Counted from the first letter of the stretch, positions 1 to 8,754 are shown. The stretch: DNA of 44,343 nt from JAAYDS01 sp039680625 (GCA_039680625.1 JBDKSN010000024.1:1-44343); one strand, 5' to 3'. Numbers and translations are program-made. Notes: generated from the letters alone by a model not told the origin.

Positions 1-348
1 CTCGAGCTCTAGGTCGATCTCTGGCTCGACGCGGAGGGCCTGTTTGACGCTCGCGGGATCCATGTCCTCGTCAAACACGAAGGTGATCCGCCCATCGAGG
101 GCCAGCTCTTGGCCCGGGGTCGGCGTAGCGCTCGCCAAGCTGGGGCCTGTCGCCTGGACCTTGCCAGGAGTTGCGCCCTCGGCGGGTTCCGTGGAAACCT
201 CTTCGCCTGTCGACGTTGCCGGCGCGGTCGCCGTTTGGCCGCCTGGGCCAAAGGTGGGCACCGCCGTAGGCAGGGGCACGGTCGGAGTAGTGCAGGCCAC
301 CATGGCCAGCACGAGCAGCATCACCAGAACCTGATGGATCACTCTCAT
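1..348 (-). CDS. Partial lipoprotein, probable bacterial alpha-2-macroglobulin N-terminus
   Basis: Only the first 116 codons are inside the window; the gene runs off the left edge. It starts with a hydrophobic signal sequence ending in a lipobox-like MVAC with Cys19, so it is probably an exported lipoprotein. A Thr/Pro/Ala-rich linker follows, and from about residue 72 there is the start of an Ig-like fold of the Big_5/SbsA type (GRITFVFDEDMDPASVK). The ATG lies one base after the stop codon of the penicillin-binding protein 1C gene, so the two are probably translationally coupled. Known context: bacterial alpha-2-macroglobulins are commonly encoded beside pbpC, and the pair is thought to protect and repair the envelope. 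The alpha-2-macroglobulin call therefore rests on context plus the Ig-like start; the thioester region is outside the window. Confidence 0.7.
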   Translation of the reverse strand, partial: MRVIHQVLVMLLVLAMVACTTPTVPLPTAVPTFGPGGQTATAPATSTGEEVSTEPAEGATPGKVQATGPSLASATPTPGQELALDGRITFVFDEDMDPASVKQALRVEPEIDLELE

Positions 349-349
349 C

Positions 350-2848
350 CTAGTTGCCTCCCGAGGCTTGATCTACCCAGATATGCACGCGGGCGCTCTC
401 GATGAGCCGGCCATCGGCCAGGCTGGCGCGCGCCAACAGCGTATGCTCGCCTTCTTCTAGTGGCCACAGCGCACTATAGGGGCTCTGTTGCCAAGTCGCG
501 ATGATGCGGTCGTCGAGGAGCAAACTGACCTCGCTGCCTACGGGCAAGGTGGCGGCAGCGACCTGAACGCCGATGGCTTGCGCCGAGCGGGGAAGGGCCT
601 CGCTCAGGCGATAGCGGGCGTTGTCTGCGGGCTGGACGATGCGCAGTGGCGCTGTCTCACTGACTTGGGTGGTTGAAGGAGAGCGCGTCATTGCCGCAAG
701 GCTCGCGGCCTCTTCGGGCCGGGCCAGGCCTTGCTCGATGGCCCAGTCGAGCGCCTCGGCGGGCCAGATGATGGTGGCCCGGCGCACGCAGGCCGGTGCG
801 CTGCACTCGCCCGTAACCGGCTCGCCGGTGGCGGCGTCGACCGCGACCAGTTGGTGCTCGTCGCAGGTCTCGGTAGGCACGTCCTCAGCCAAGAACAACT
901 CCTCGTGCGAGTGAGGACAAGCGCTCGTCGGCAACTTGCCCGACAGGGTGCAAACACGCACTGCCTGCAGACCCGCCGGCCGCACGAACGGCGCCGGCGC
1001 TGTCGGGTGCGCCGCCAGCATCACTTCTTGCCAGACCGGTGCAGCGCCACTCACGCCAGACACACTTTCCATGCGCGAGCCATCGGCATTGCCGACCCAC
1101 ACGCCCACGACCCTGCTCGTAGTATAGCCGACGGTCCAGTTGTCGCGCCAGTCGGTGGTCGTGCCGGTCTTGACGGCAGCAGGCAGGCCCGTCTCCAGGG
1201 CTGAATTGGCGCCAAAGGCAGGCAGGCGCGCATCGCTGTCGGCGAGGATGTCGGTCACCAGGTAGGCGACCCGCTCGTCGATGGTCTGGATCGGGCGCGG
1301 CTCGGGTCGCTGGTAGAGCACCTCGCCCGATGTCGTCTCGACACGTGTGATGAGGTGCGTATCGAGGTAGCGGCCGCCGCGCGCAAGGGTGGCATAGCCG
1401 CGCGCCAACTGGAGCAAGGGCACTTCGCAGCTGCCCAGGGTCATCGCCAGGCCGTGAGCCTCACTATCGGCGAGGGCGGGCGCGCCGGCGCGGTGGGCCA
1501 AGTCGGGCAAGGCTTGCACGCCGATCCGGTCGAGCAGTTCGACGGCGATGACGTTGTACGAGCTGCCCAGGGCCTGCCGCAACGACACCGGCCCGTGGTA
1601 GCGATAATCGTAATTGATGGGCGTGTACGACTTGCCATCGGCCGTGGTAAAGGTGCTGGGCACATCGTACAGCACGCTCGCCGGACCATAGCCCCGCTCA
1701 AAGGCGGCGGCATAGGTAAAGGGCTTGACCGCCGAGCCCGGCTGCCGCAGCGCCAGGGCGCCGTTCACCGCGCCATCGATGGCGCCATCGGCATAGTCGG
1801 GGCTGCCGACCATCACGGCGATACCGCCTGTGGCCACGTCCAAGACGACCACGGCGCCGTTGTGGACGTTGTGCGCGGGCTCGTTGGCGCGCGGCGTGTT
1901 GAGCCGCGCGAGATGCTGCTGTAGCGCGCGTTCCGCCTGTTGTTGCAGGGGCAGGTCGATCGTCGTATAGATCCGCAACCCACCCGCGGCGATCTGTTCG
2001 GGCGTGAGCAGGCTCTCGAGTTCGGTGCGCGCATAGACCACGGCATGGGGCGCGAGCATTGTGCCGTCGTTGCCCGCCAAGCGCAACGGCTCGTTGGCGG
2101 CCTGTTCGGCCTGATCTGCCGTGAGATAGCCGTTCTCTACCATCAGCCGCAGCACCACCTGTTGGCGCTCGAGGGCAGCCTCGGGATGCGTGAGCGGATT
2201 GTATACTTCGGGAGATTGGATCAACCCGGCCAACAAGGCGCATTCGGCTAGATCGAGCTGGGCTACGGGCTTGGCGCAATAGGTCTGAGCGGCAGCCTCA
2301 GCGCCATAGGCATAGGCGCCGAAATAGGTCTGGTTGAGGTAACGCTCGAGGATCTCGTCGCGGGAATAGCGCACGTTGAGGCCAATGGCGAGCACCGCCT
2401 CGCGCAGTATGCGGCGCAGCGAAAGCTCGGTGCGCTCGCTGCTCGGCAATAGGAGCATCCGCGCGAGCTGTTGGGGGATGGTGCTAGCTCCCGAGACGAT
2501 CTGGCCGGCGCGCAGGTTCGAGAACGCCGCGCGCCCAATGGCCAGGATGTCTACACCCGGGTGCCGGTAGAAACGAGCGTCTTCGGTGGCCACCACCGCC
2601 TGGCGCAGGTGAAGCGGCATCTTGTCTAGCGGCACCGAGCGCTGACGGCCGCCGCTCTCGTCGACCATCTCATAGAGCAGGCGGCCATTGCGGTCATAGA
2701 CGTAACCCGAGGGCGCGGTGAGGCCCGCCTCGGGGAGGGTTGTGTCGGGCAGGGGGCCTAGGTACGCGGCCACGCCACCGACACTGATGGCCACGGCCAT
2801 CAGCACCAGCAGCGCGACGCGTACGGCGAGCGGGCAGCGAACGCGCAA
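350..2848 (-). CDS. pbpC: Penicillin-binding protein 1C (bifunctional transglycosylase/transpeptidase)
   Basis: An 832-residue class A penicillin-binding protein that polymerises and cross-links peptidoglycan outside the cytoplasmic membrane. An N-terminal membrane anchor covers residues 9-30. The GT51 glycosyltransferase domain shows the catalytic Glu89 in EDARFYRHPG and the GASTIPQQL motif at 120-128. The transpeptidase domain has all three motifs: SAVK with Ser372 and Lys375, SYN at 430-432 and KTG at 560-562. The C-terminus at about 737-826 resembles the BiPBP_C domain typical of PBP1C, which separates it from PBP1A/1B. The start codon is TTG, preceded by AGGGGTGAG at a five-base spacing. 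It is followed one base later by the probable alpha-2-macroglobulin, the usual partner. No missing residues were seen. Confidence 0.93.
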   Translation of the reverse strand: MRVRCPLAVRVALLVLMAVAISVGGVAAYLGPLPDTTLPEAGLTAPSGYVYDRNGRLLYEMVDESGGRQRSVPLDKMPLHLRQAVVATEDARFYRHPGVDILAIGRAAFSNLRAGQIVSGASTIPQQLARMLLLPSSERTELSLRRILREAVLAIGLNVRYSRDEILERYLNQTYFGAYAYGAEAAAQTYCAKPVAQLDLAECALLAGLIQSPEVYNPLTHPEAALERQQVVLRLMVENGYLTADQAEQAANEPLRLAGNDGTMLAPHAVVYARTELESLLTPEQIAAGGLRIYTTIDLPLQQQAERALQQHLARLNTPRANEPAHNVHNGAVVVLDVATGGIAVMVGSPDYADGAIDGAVNGALALRQPGSAVKPFTYAAAFERGYGPASVLYDVPSTFTTADGKSYTPINYDYRYHGPVSLRQALGSSYNVIAVELLDRIGVQALPDLAHRAGAPALADSEAHGLAMTLGSCEVPLLQLARGYATLARGGRYLDTHLITRVETTSGEVLYQRPEPRPIQTIDERVAYLVTDILADSDARLPAFGANSALETGLPAAVKTGTTTDWRDNWTVGYTTSRVVGVWVGNADGSRMESVSGVSGAAPVWQEVMLAAHPTAPAPFVRPAGLQAVRVCTLSGKLPTSACPHSHEELFLAEDVPTETCDEHQLVAVDAATGEPVTGECSAPACVRRATIIWPAEALDWAIEQGLARPEEAASLAAMTRSPSTTQVSETAPLRIVQPADNARYRLSEALPRSAQAIGVQVAAATLPVGSEVSLLLDDRIIATWQQSPYSALWPLEEGEHTLLARASLADGRLIESARVHIWVDQASGGN

Positions 2849-2939
2849 GATGACTCACCCCTGCAGGCTATGCTGGATCAATGACGCTTGGCAGGTGTGA
2901 ACGGTTCCCGAAAGGGCGTGGTTCGCGCCGATCTGCCCA

Positions 2940-3965
2940 CTAGTAGTCGCGGCCGAGGAGCGACGCGATCAGTGTGGGCAAGAGAGACGCTGCGGGTTCT
3001 CGGAGCGGGAGAGTCGCGAGCAGCGAAAGCGCCGCCTCGTGGTTCCGTCGCGTGGCTTGCTGGGTGTGCTCTCGGGCGCCGGCCCGCTCGAGGCAGCGCG
3101 AGATCGCGGCGACGTCAGCCGGTGCATCTGTCGCGCGATAGAGCTGCTCGAGGTCACGCAGCCCGCGTTCGGCCTCCCAGGCAAAGGTGTAGGCCACCGG
3201 ATACGTCTTCTTGCGGCTGGCAAGGTCGCTGGCGGCGGGCTTGCCCGTGACGGCGGGGTCTCCCCAGATGCCCAGCAGGTCGTCTGCGATCTGAAAGGCC
3301 AGGCCCAGCGCCAAGCCTAGGTCAGCCAGGCGTCGTTGGACGTCGGCCGAAGCGCCGGCGAGCAGCCCGCCACCCTGGAAGGCGGCAGCGAACAAGGCGG
3401 CCGTCTTGCCGCGCGCCATGTGCTCATACTCGTCGAGCGTGATACTCGGGCGAGACTCGAACCCGATGTCGAGGTACTGGCCCTCGCAGAGAGCGAGAGA
3501 AGTGCGGTCGAGTAGGGCTACCGCATCGAGCACTGTGTCGGCCGAATAGCCCACACCGCGCAGGTCGTGCAGGGTCAGGCGCGCCAGAGACCACATGGCG
3601 TCGCCGGTGTTGATGCCCTGCGCCAGCCCCCAGATGGCCCACACGGTTGGCCGATGGTGCCGCAACGGATCGCCGTCCTCGATGTCGTCGTGGATGAGCG
3701 AAAAGTTGTGCACCAGTTCGAGCGCGGCGGCGTAGGGGGTGGCCTGGCGCCAATCTCCGCCGAGGCCTGCGCAGCAGAGCAGACAAAAGGTCGGGCGCAG
3801 CCGCTTGCCCTCACGGGCGGCGAGGGGGGCGAACGAAGCATCGCACCAGCCGAGGTGGTAGCGCATCATGCCATAGAGCGGTTGCAGGGCGGGGTCATCG
3901 GTGACCAGGGCGCGGCGCATGGCCGCCTCCGTCGCCTGGCGGTACTCGTCGAGTGGATCAGGCAT
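2940..3965 (-). CDS. Polyprenyl (probably geranylgeranyl-type) diphosphate synthase
   Basis: A 341-residue trans-isoprenyl diphosphate synthase that condenses isopentenyl diphosphate onto allylic diphosphates in the cytoplasm. Visible motifs are GKRLRP at 53-58, the first aspartate-rich motif DDIED at 93-97 and the second, DDLLGIWGD, at 226-234. Phe88 sits five residues before the first motif. In short-chain synthases an aromatic residue there limits product length, so a C15-C20 product is the likelier guess, but this is inference. The ATG overlaps the last eight bases of the type 2 IPP isomerase gene, so the isomerase and prenyltransferase form one operon that makes substrate and then uses it. 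Family length is normal. Chain length cannot be fixed from sequence alone. Confidence 0.9.
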   Translation of the reverse strand: MPDPLDEYRQATEAAMRRALVTDDPALQPLYGMMRYHLGWCDASFAPLAAREGKRLRPTFCLLCCAGLGGDWRQATPYAAALELVHNFSLIHDDIEDGDPLRHHRPTVWAIWGLAQGINTGDAMWSLARLTLHDLRGVGYSADTVLDAVALLDRTSLALCEGQYLDIGFESRPSITLDEYEHMARGKTAALFAAAFQGGGLLAGASADVQRRLADLGLALGLAFQIADDLLGIWGDPAVTGKPAASDLASRKKTYPVAYTFAWEAERGLRDLEQLYRATDAPADVAAISRCLERAGAREHTQQATRRNHEAALSLLATLPLREPAASLLPTLIASLLGRDY

Positions 3966-4983
3966 CGCCCCCCCTTAGGATCGTCTGGGCATCGAGCGCG
4001 CTGACTGTGGCCGCGCCCGTAGCGAACATGGCGGCGGTCAGTTGCGCCTGGATGACGGCCAGAGCGCGCTCGACGGCCTCGGCTGACTCGGCCGCGGCCG
4101 GCAGGAGGCCCGCGGCGACGCCCCCCAGGCTCGCGCCCAGTGCCAGACACTTGGCCAGGTCGACGCCAGTGCGCAGGCCGCCACTGGCGATGACGGGCAG
4201 GGTGGGGCAGGCCTCGACCACGGCGCGCAGCGATTCGACCGTGGTCAGCCCCCAACTGCGGAAGGGAGCGGCGACCTCAGCGATGAAGGGATCAGTGGCG
4301 CGCAGCCGCTCGACCTCGCTCCACGAGGTGCCGCCGGCGCCCGCCACGTCGAGGGCAGTTACGCCCGCCGAGGCCAGCGCAGCCGCCACCGGGCCGGACA
4401 GCCCCCAGCCCACTTCTTTGACGATGACCGGGAAGGGCACAACCGCGCACACCTCGGCGATGCGGTCGAGCAGCCCGCGAAAGGCGGTGTCGCCGCCCGG
4501 CTGGAGCGCCTCTTGCAGGGCATTGAGGTGCAAGATCAGTCCGTCGGCCTCGACGAGCTCGACGAGCCGCCGACAGTCCTGCGCGGTCAGGCCCTGGTTC
4601 AGTTGCACCGCGCCCAGGTTGGCCAGGAGCAGGATGTCGGGCGCGACGTCGCGCACACGAAACGTGGGCAGCGTGTCTGGTTCGAGCAGAGCGATGCGCC
4701 CCGAGCCCAGCGCCAGGGCCACGCCGGTGGCCTGCGCGGCTTGCGCCAGACGACGATTGATGCGCCCGCCCTCGGGCGTGCCGCCCGTCATCGAGGAGAG
4801 CAACAGGGGCATCGCCAAAGAGTGGCCCAAGAAGTCGGTTGCCGTCGAGACGTCGCGCAGGTTCAGGTCGGGCAGGGCGTTGTGCCGCAGACGAATAGCC
4901 TCGAGGCCGGTGGACAGGCACGAGCGGACGTCGGCAGACAGGCAGATGTAGAGGTGGTCTTGTTTGCGTTTGGCGTGGTCCAT
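3958..4983 (-). CDS. fni: Type 2 isopentenyl-diphosphate delta-isomerase (FMN-dependent)
   Basis: A 341-residue FMN- and NAD(P)H-dependent enzyme that interconverts isopentenyl and dimethylallyl diphosphate. The start at 4983 gives the family's typical N-terminus RKQDHL (6-11); a longer in-frame reading upstream is low-complexity and unlike the family. Other signatures are SSMTGG (63-68), GSGR (93-96), HLNALQE (152-158, where Gln157 matches the catalytic glutamine), KEVGWG (189-194) and a C-terminal AGAGGTSW / ASGGLRTG phosphate-binding segment. It overlaps the downstream polyprenyl synthase by eight bases. A good sigma70-type promoter ends only ten bases before the ATG, and no Shine-Dalgarno sequence is visible, so the transcript may be leaderless. 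Confidence 0.95.
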   Translation of the reverse strand: MDHAKRKQDHLYICLSADVRSCLSTGLEAIRLRHNALPDLNLRDVSTATDFLGHSLAMPLLLSSMTGGTPEGGRINRRLAQAAQATGVALALGSGRIALLEPDTLPTFRVRDVAPDILLLANLGAVQLNQGLTAQDCRRLVELVEADGLILHLNALQEALQPGGDTAFRGLLDRIAEVCAVVPFPVIVKEVGWGLSGPVAAALASAGVTALDVAGAGGTSWSEVERLRATDPFIAEVAAPFRSWGLTTVESLRAVVEACPTLPVIASGGLRTGVDLAKCLALGASLGGVAAGLLPAAAESAEAVERALAVIQAQLTAAMFATGAATVSALDAQTILRGGDA

Positions 4984-4993
4984 CGTAGGGTCT

Positions 4994-5022
4994 AGTCTAG
5001 GGAGGGTGGGCGTTGTCGTCAA
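4994..5022 (-). promoter_or_regulatory. Sigma70-type promoter for fni, probably leaderless
   Basis: On the minus strand, TTGACG (5022-5017) and TAGACT (4999-4994) are separated by exactly 17 bases. The -10 box ends ten bases before the fni ATG, so transcription would begin within about three bases of the start codon. No ribosome-binding site fits in that space. Confidence 0.65.
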
Positions 5023-5030
5023 CCGGAGGA

Positions 5031-5058
5031 GGGGCGGGGCGGGCAGGCTTGCTGGCCG
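5031..5058 (+). repeat. Dispersed intergenic repeat, copy 1
   Basis: GGGCGGGGCGG followed by CAGGCTTGCTGGCCG, with one extra G between them, also occurs at 18985-19010, where the two parts are directly joined. Twenty-six bases match with a single-base indel. At 18983-19020 the element folds into a long hairpin. Here the right arm is missing, so this copy looks like the left arm and loop only. It sits between the divergent fni and histidine kinase genes, upstream of the fni -35 box. Confidence 0.5.
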
Positions 5059-5231
5059 TCGCGGCAATGGTGCTGCGCTCGCATGGAAGGGGATGTCGAG
5101 GCTAGAATAGCCGTACATGATCATCGGTTGTGTGCCCACTGGGAACCAGGTACAGGGGTCACGCTGGGCCAGTCTGCGTTCACCTGCTGCTCAACGTGGC
5201 GTGCCCATATCACGCCCGTCTGGAGACACTC

Positions 5232-7385
5232 ATGACTCTTTCCGCTCGCTCCTCGCTCGATGCTGACCTGCGTCTGCCGCACGAGCCCGTGCTTGTGGCC
5301 GTGCTCGCGTTTACCGTGGCGCTCGTTGTAGCCGACCCACGCCTCTCCACTGGCCGTGATGTGCCGTCCCTGGCGGCCATATTGTTTACCATCGCTGGAT
5401 CGGTGTGGCTGGTGGGTCACTGGCGACCGGCAAGCGCGCCATGGCTGGCCTGGCTCCTACTGGCCGCTACGCTGATGCTGACCCGCCTCTGGTGCGGTTG
5501 GCCAGGTCTGCTTACCCTGCTGGCCATCCCCACGGCTCTGGCGGGCGCCATGATATCCCCCTCGGCGGCAATGGTGGCGGCGGTGATACAGTCGGCCCTC
5601 CTGGGCATATGGCTCTCGGGTACGCTCCCGACGGGCGAGGGTGCCATCGCGTTGATCGCCGTGTGGGCTGGGGCCGGGCTGGTCGCAGCGTTGTTTCGCC
5701 CGGTGCGCCAGTTCGCCAACTGGTCGTGGGAGCACTATGCGCTTGGCCAGCAACTGCTTGAGGAGGCGCGCGAACGTCAGTCGCAGCTCAAGGACACCCT
5801 GGATGCCCTGGCCTACGCTAACCAACAGCTCGACCTGGCCAACCAGCGGCTCGCCGCAATGCGCAAGACTGCTGAAGAGGCTGAGCGCAGCAAGGCCGCT
5901 TTTGTGGCCAACGTTAGCCACGAGTTCCGCACGCCGCTCAACATCATCATCGGGCTGGCCGAGCTGCTCATGGACGCTCCGACTGTCTATGGCGCCGAGC
6001 TGCCCCCAGCGGTAAGACGCGACATTGAGGTCATGCATCGCAACTCCGAGCACCTCGCTAGCCTGGTCAACGATGTCCTCGACCTCAGTCAGGTGGAGAC
6101 GGGGAAGATGGCCCTGCAGCGCGAGTGGGTCGACTTGCCCGCACTGGTGAGATCGGCGGTGGCGATCGTCGAGCCGCTCATCCGCGAAAAGACCCTCCCT
6201 ATCGAGCTGCAGATCCCCTCGGATGTGCCCACGGTTTACTGTGATCCACGACGAATACGCCAGGTGGTGTTGAATCTCGTCAGTAATGCCGCACGCTTTA
6301 CCGAGCAGGGCGGTATCACCGTGACTATCCAGGCCAACGACGGCGTCGTGCGCGTTAGCGTGCGCGACACTGGCCCCGGCCTTACTGAGGCCGACCGCGT
6401 TCGCGTCTTTGAGCCATTCAACCAGGGTGGAACGTTGAGCGCGATGCGCAGTCACGGCAGCGGTCTGGGACTAAGCATCAGCCGTCAGTTCGTCGAGATG
6501 CATCAGGGGACTATCACTCTCGAGAGTGCGCCTGGGGTAGGGAGCGAGTTCGCGTTCACGCTGCCTATCGAACCGCCACCGGGACCTCGCGAGCCAGCAG
6601 AACGCTGGATCAGCGATGGCTGGGAAGCGCGCCGCGCGCGCGCGCGTGTGGTGCCCCCTCAGCTACAGAATCGCCTCATGCTGGTAGACACGGTAGGTGA
6701 TCTGCAACCCGTCCTCGAGCGCTACGCTCACGATGTGACCCTCGTGCCTGCGCATGATCTGGAAGAGGCGCAGGAACGCATGGCTACCGCGGCGACGGAG
6801 GGGTTGCTCGTGAACGCCCCTACCGTCGCCGCGCTATGGCCAGCGCTGGAAGCGGCTACGCGTGCGTTTCCCGATACGCCAGTAGTGGGTTGCGTGCTCC
6901 CCGCCGCCAATGCGCACGCGCTCGCTGCGGGTGCGCGTGGTTACCTGACCAAACCGCTCAACTATGAGATGCTTGCCGCCATTCTGGCCACCTTCAGCCC
7001 GCCGCCACGCCGCATCCTGTTGGTCGACGACGATCCCGACGCGCTCGACCTCATGTCTCGTCTACTTTCCCGCTCCGACGAGAGCATCGACGTGCTCACT
7101 GCTGACACGGGGCAGAGCACCTTGGCATGCATGTTAGCAGATACGCCCGATCTTGTGTTGCTCGACATCGTGCTGCCCGAGATGGTTGGTTGGCAGGTAC
7201 TGCAGCGTGCCCAGAACGATGAACGATTGCGCCGGATACCCGTGGTGCTCGTCTCAGCCCAAGATCCGCGGGACGAACCCCTCGCCAGCCCGCTCATTGT
7301 GGCGAGCATGGCTGGTGGTTTGTCGCTCACCAAGGTGCTACGTTGTTCGCAGACGCTGGCGGGCCTGCTGATGCAGCCAGACTGA
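5232..7385 (+). CDS. Membrane hybrid histidine kinase with pseudo-receiver and receiver
   Basis: A 717-residue hybrid sensor kinase. The ATG at 5232 is chosen because GGAG lies seven bases upstream; the in-frame extension before it has no such site. Residues about 17-155 hold roughly five or six membrane segments with little extracytoplasmic sequence, followed by a coiled coil (about 170-220). The HisKA box is FVANVSHEFRTP with His230. The ATPase domain has the N-box around 346-352 and glycine boxes DTGPG and GSGLGL. Two receiver-like domains follow. The first (about 482-588) has Asn528 where the phosphoacceptor Asp should be, so it is a pseudo-receiver. The second (about 593-712) has Asp645 in LLDIVLP. 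Its last 59 bases overlap the convergent regulator gene. Signal and target are unknown. Confidence 0.9.
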   Translation: MTLSARSSLDADLRLPHEPVLVAVLAFTVALVVADPRLSTGRDVPSLAAILFTIAGSVWLVGHWRPASAPWLAWLLLAATLMLTRLWCGWPGLLTLLAIPTALAGAMISPSAAMVAAVIQSALLGIWLSGTLPTGEGAIALIAVWAGAGLVAALFRPVRQFANWSWEHYALGQQLLEEARERQSQLKDTLDALAYANQQLDLANQRLAAMRKTAEEAERSKAAFVANVSHEFRTPLNIIIGLAELLMDAPTVYGAELPPAVRRDIEVMHRNSEHLASLVNDVLDLSQVETGKMALQREWVDLPALVRSAVAIVEPLIREKTLPIELQIPSDVPTVYCDPRRIRQVVLNLVSNAARFTEQGGITVTIQANDGVVRVSVRDTGPGLTEADRVRVFEPFNQGGTLSAMRSHGSGLGLSISRQFVEMHQGTITLESAPGVGSEFAFTLPIEPPPGPREPAERWISDGWEARRARARVVPPQLQNRLMLVDTVGDLQPVLERYAHDVTLVPAHDLEEAQERMATAATEGLLVNAPTVAALWPALEAATRAFPDTPVVGCVLPAANAHALAAGARGYLTKPLNYEMLAAILATFSPPPRRILLVDDDPDALDLMSRLLSRSDESIDVLTADTGQSTLACMLADTPDLVLLDIVLPEMVGWQVLQRAQNDERLRRIPVVLVSAQDPRDEPLASPLIVASMAGGLSLTKVLRCSQTLAGLLMQPD

Positions 7386-8559
7386 TGGCGTCATCGAGCG
7401 CGGCGAGCAACTGCTGTCGCCGGACGGGTTTGTTCACGCAAGCCGTGGCTCCGAGGGCAAGGGCGAGTTCCTCTTCGTGCACGACCGAGCAGACAATGAC
7501 CGGAATGCCGCGCGAGGCAGGATGCTCGTGGAGCTGCGTGAGCAACTCCCAGCCATCGACATCGGGCAGCATCAGGTCGAGCACGATGGCGCCGGGGCGT
7601 TCGCGGGCTAGGACCTCAAACACCCTTCGCCCCTCGGCCAAATGCACCATGCGGTAGATGGTGCCCGCCAAACACAAGCCATAGTAGTGCACGAGATCGG
7701 GATTGTCATCGAGAACAAGCACCTTGACGCTGCGCGTGGAAGGCAACGCAATCTGCAGGACCGTGCCGTCGCTGGCGATGCTCGTCTCGAGTGATCCCCC
7801 CTGCGTCTCGATCAACTCGGCGGCCACCCACTCGGCCGGCGGCTCGACGACAGCCGGTCGGGCTACAGCGCGCAAGAGAACCTCACTGGCACTCTCCTCC
7901 GCTGATAGGTCCACTGTGCCGCCCTCGAGCGATCGCACGAGGTAGCTCACCACAGCGATCAGGATCTGATGGAGCACGCTCGGGTGTACGATCACCGCGG
8001 CATTCGGGTCTACAGAGGCCAGGCGTACAGTGACGCCCCTGCGCGCACTCCAGCTCTTGGTCAGTGCCAGCGCCTCCTCCAGGGCTGGAAGCACCGAGGC
8101 CACGGCGTCCTGTTTGTGCGCACCAAGGGCGGCCACCTCGGCTTCGACCTGTTCGCTGACCCCAGAAAGTCTGCCGCTTGTGTCCGCGATGGAGGCAGCA
8201 CCCTCTTGGGCGACCAACTGTTGCGCCAGCATCTCGATAGCTGCATTCTGTTCACGCCCCAGGTGTCGCACCGTAATGGCCAGCCGTTGGGCGGTCTCGT
8301 CTTGCGTCAGGTGCTCGATGTAGCGCAGGCGTAGGATGTCATAGAGTCTCCAGGCGCGCGTGTCGCCAGGCACATCTGGCCCGGGTTGCATTCCGTCGAT
8401 GGCGCGCAAGAGCATTTCGCGAGCACGCACCATATCGGCGCCCACATCCCCGAGCGCCCGAGCCAGCACGTCTGGCACCGTCGACGTCGGGTCGTAGAGG
8501 TGGCTCAGGGCCTCGCGCAGCGCATTCACTAGTGGATCTGGGTCGTTTGTGTCAGGCAT
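7327..8559 (-). CDS. Response regulator with sigma-region-4-like HTH, ATPase-like middle and receiver
   Basis: A 410-residue protein with an unusual order of parts. Residues about 69-115 look like a sigma70 region 4 helix-turn-helix (LRLRYIEHLTQDETAQRLAI). The middle (about 155-273) resembles a histidine-kinase ATPase fold: HPSVLHQIL sits where an N-box would be, but the asparagine and glycine boxes are not convincing. A canonical receiver ends the protein, with DDNPD at 284-288, phosphoacceptor Asp328 in LDLMLPD and Lys377 in NKP. It faces the hybrid kinase and shares 59 bases of coding end with it, so the two are likely functional partners. DNA binding is inferred from the HTH only. Five GTCAG repeats lie around its start codon. 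Confidence 0.82.
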   Translation of the reverse strand: MPDTNDPDPLVNALREALSHLYDPTSTVPDVLARALGDVGADMVRAREMLLRAIDGMQPGPDVPGDTRAWRLYDILRLRYIEHLTQDETAQRLAITVRHLGREQNAAIEMLAQQLVAQEGAASIADTSGRLSGVSEQVEAEVAALGAHKQDAVASVLPALEEALALTKSWSARRGVTVRLASVDPNAAVIVHPSVLHQILIAVVSYLVRSLEGGTVDLSAEESASEVLLRAVARPAVVEPPAEWVAAELIETQGGSLETSIASDGTVLQIALPSTRSVKVLVLDDNPDLVHYYGLCLAGTIYRMVHLAEGRRVFEVLARERPGAIVLDLMLPDVDGWELLTQLHEHPASRGIPVIVCSVVHEEELALALGATACVNKPVRRQQLLAALDDAISLAASAGPPASANNVAPW

Positions 8560-8603
8560 GTCAGGCGTGTGTCAGTCTGCAGTCAGCCGAGCGTCATGGT
8601 CAG
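8551..8603 (+). repeat. Five GTCAG direct repeats around the regulator start
   Basis: GTCAG occurs at 8551, 8560, 8571, 8582 and 8599, giving spacings of 9, 11, 11 and 17 bases. Three of the intervals are close to one helical turn. The array covers the start codon and leader of the minus-strand regulator gene, so it could be a binding site for an autoregulator. This is inference; a chance cluster is possible. Confidence 0.4.
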
Positions 8604-8733
8604 CACTGCTTCGTTCGTTCATACTGTCCATAGCAAAGGCGACGTCGGGCGGCCACTAGCAATTGCCGCCCACCAGCGGCCTCACTGCCGCATGGCATCA
8701 TGGTAGTGGAGCGGTGTGTCGCCGTCAAGGGAG

Positions 8734-8754
8734 AGGTGCCCTGCCTGGGCACCT
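8734..8754 (+). other. Hairpin in the leader of the ABC importer operon
   Basis: AGGTGCCC and GGGCACCT form a perfect 8-bp stem around a 5-base loop, 80 bases before the binding-protein start. The rest of the 8560-8833 gap shows no gene, no convincing -35/-10 pair and no riboswitch class that I recognise. The hairpin could be an RNA control element or an operator. Confidence 0.4.

Noticed and set aside
2849..2939. Terminator or promoter between the polyprenyl synthase and pbpC
   Set aside because: A possible hairpin has too many mismatches, and no -35/-10 pair with correct spacing was found; read-through is likely.
4984..5139. In-frame upstream extension of fni
   Set aside because: The added 52 residues are Pro/Ala/Leu-rich and cover the promoter; the family N-terminus starts at 4983.
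8734..8754. Riboswitch in front of the importer operon
   Set aside because: Only one small hairpin is visible; no conserved core of a known riboswitch class could be matched by eye.
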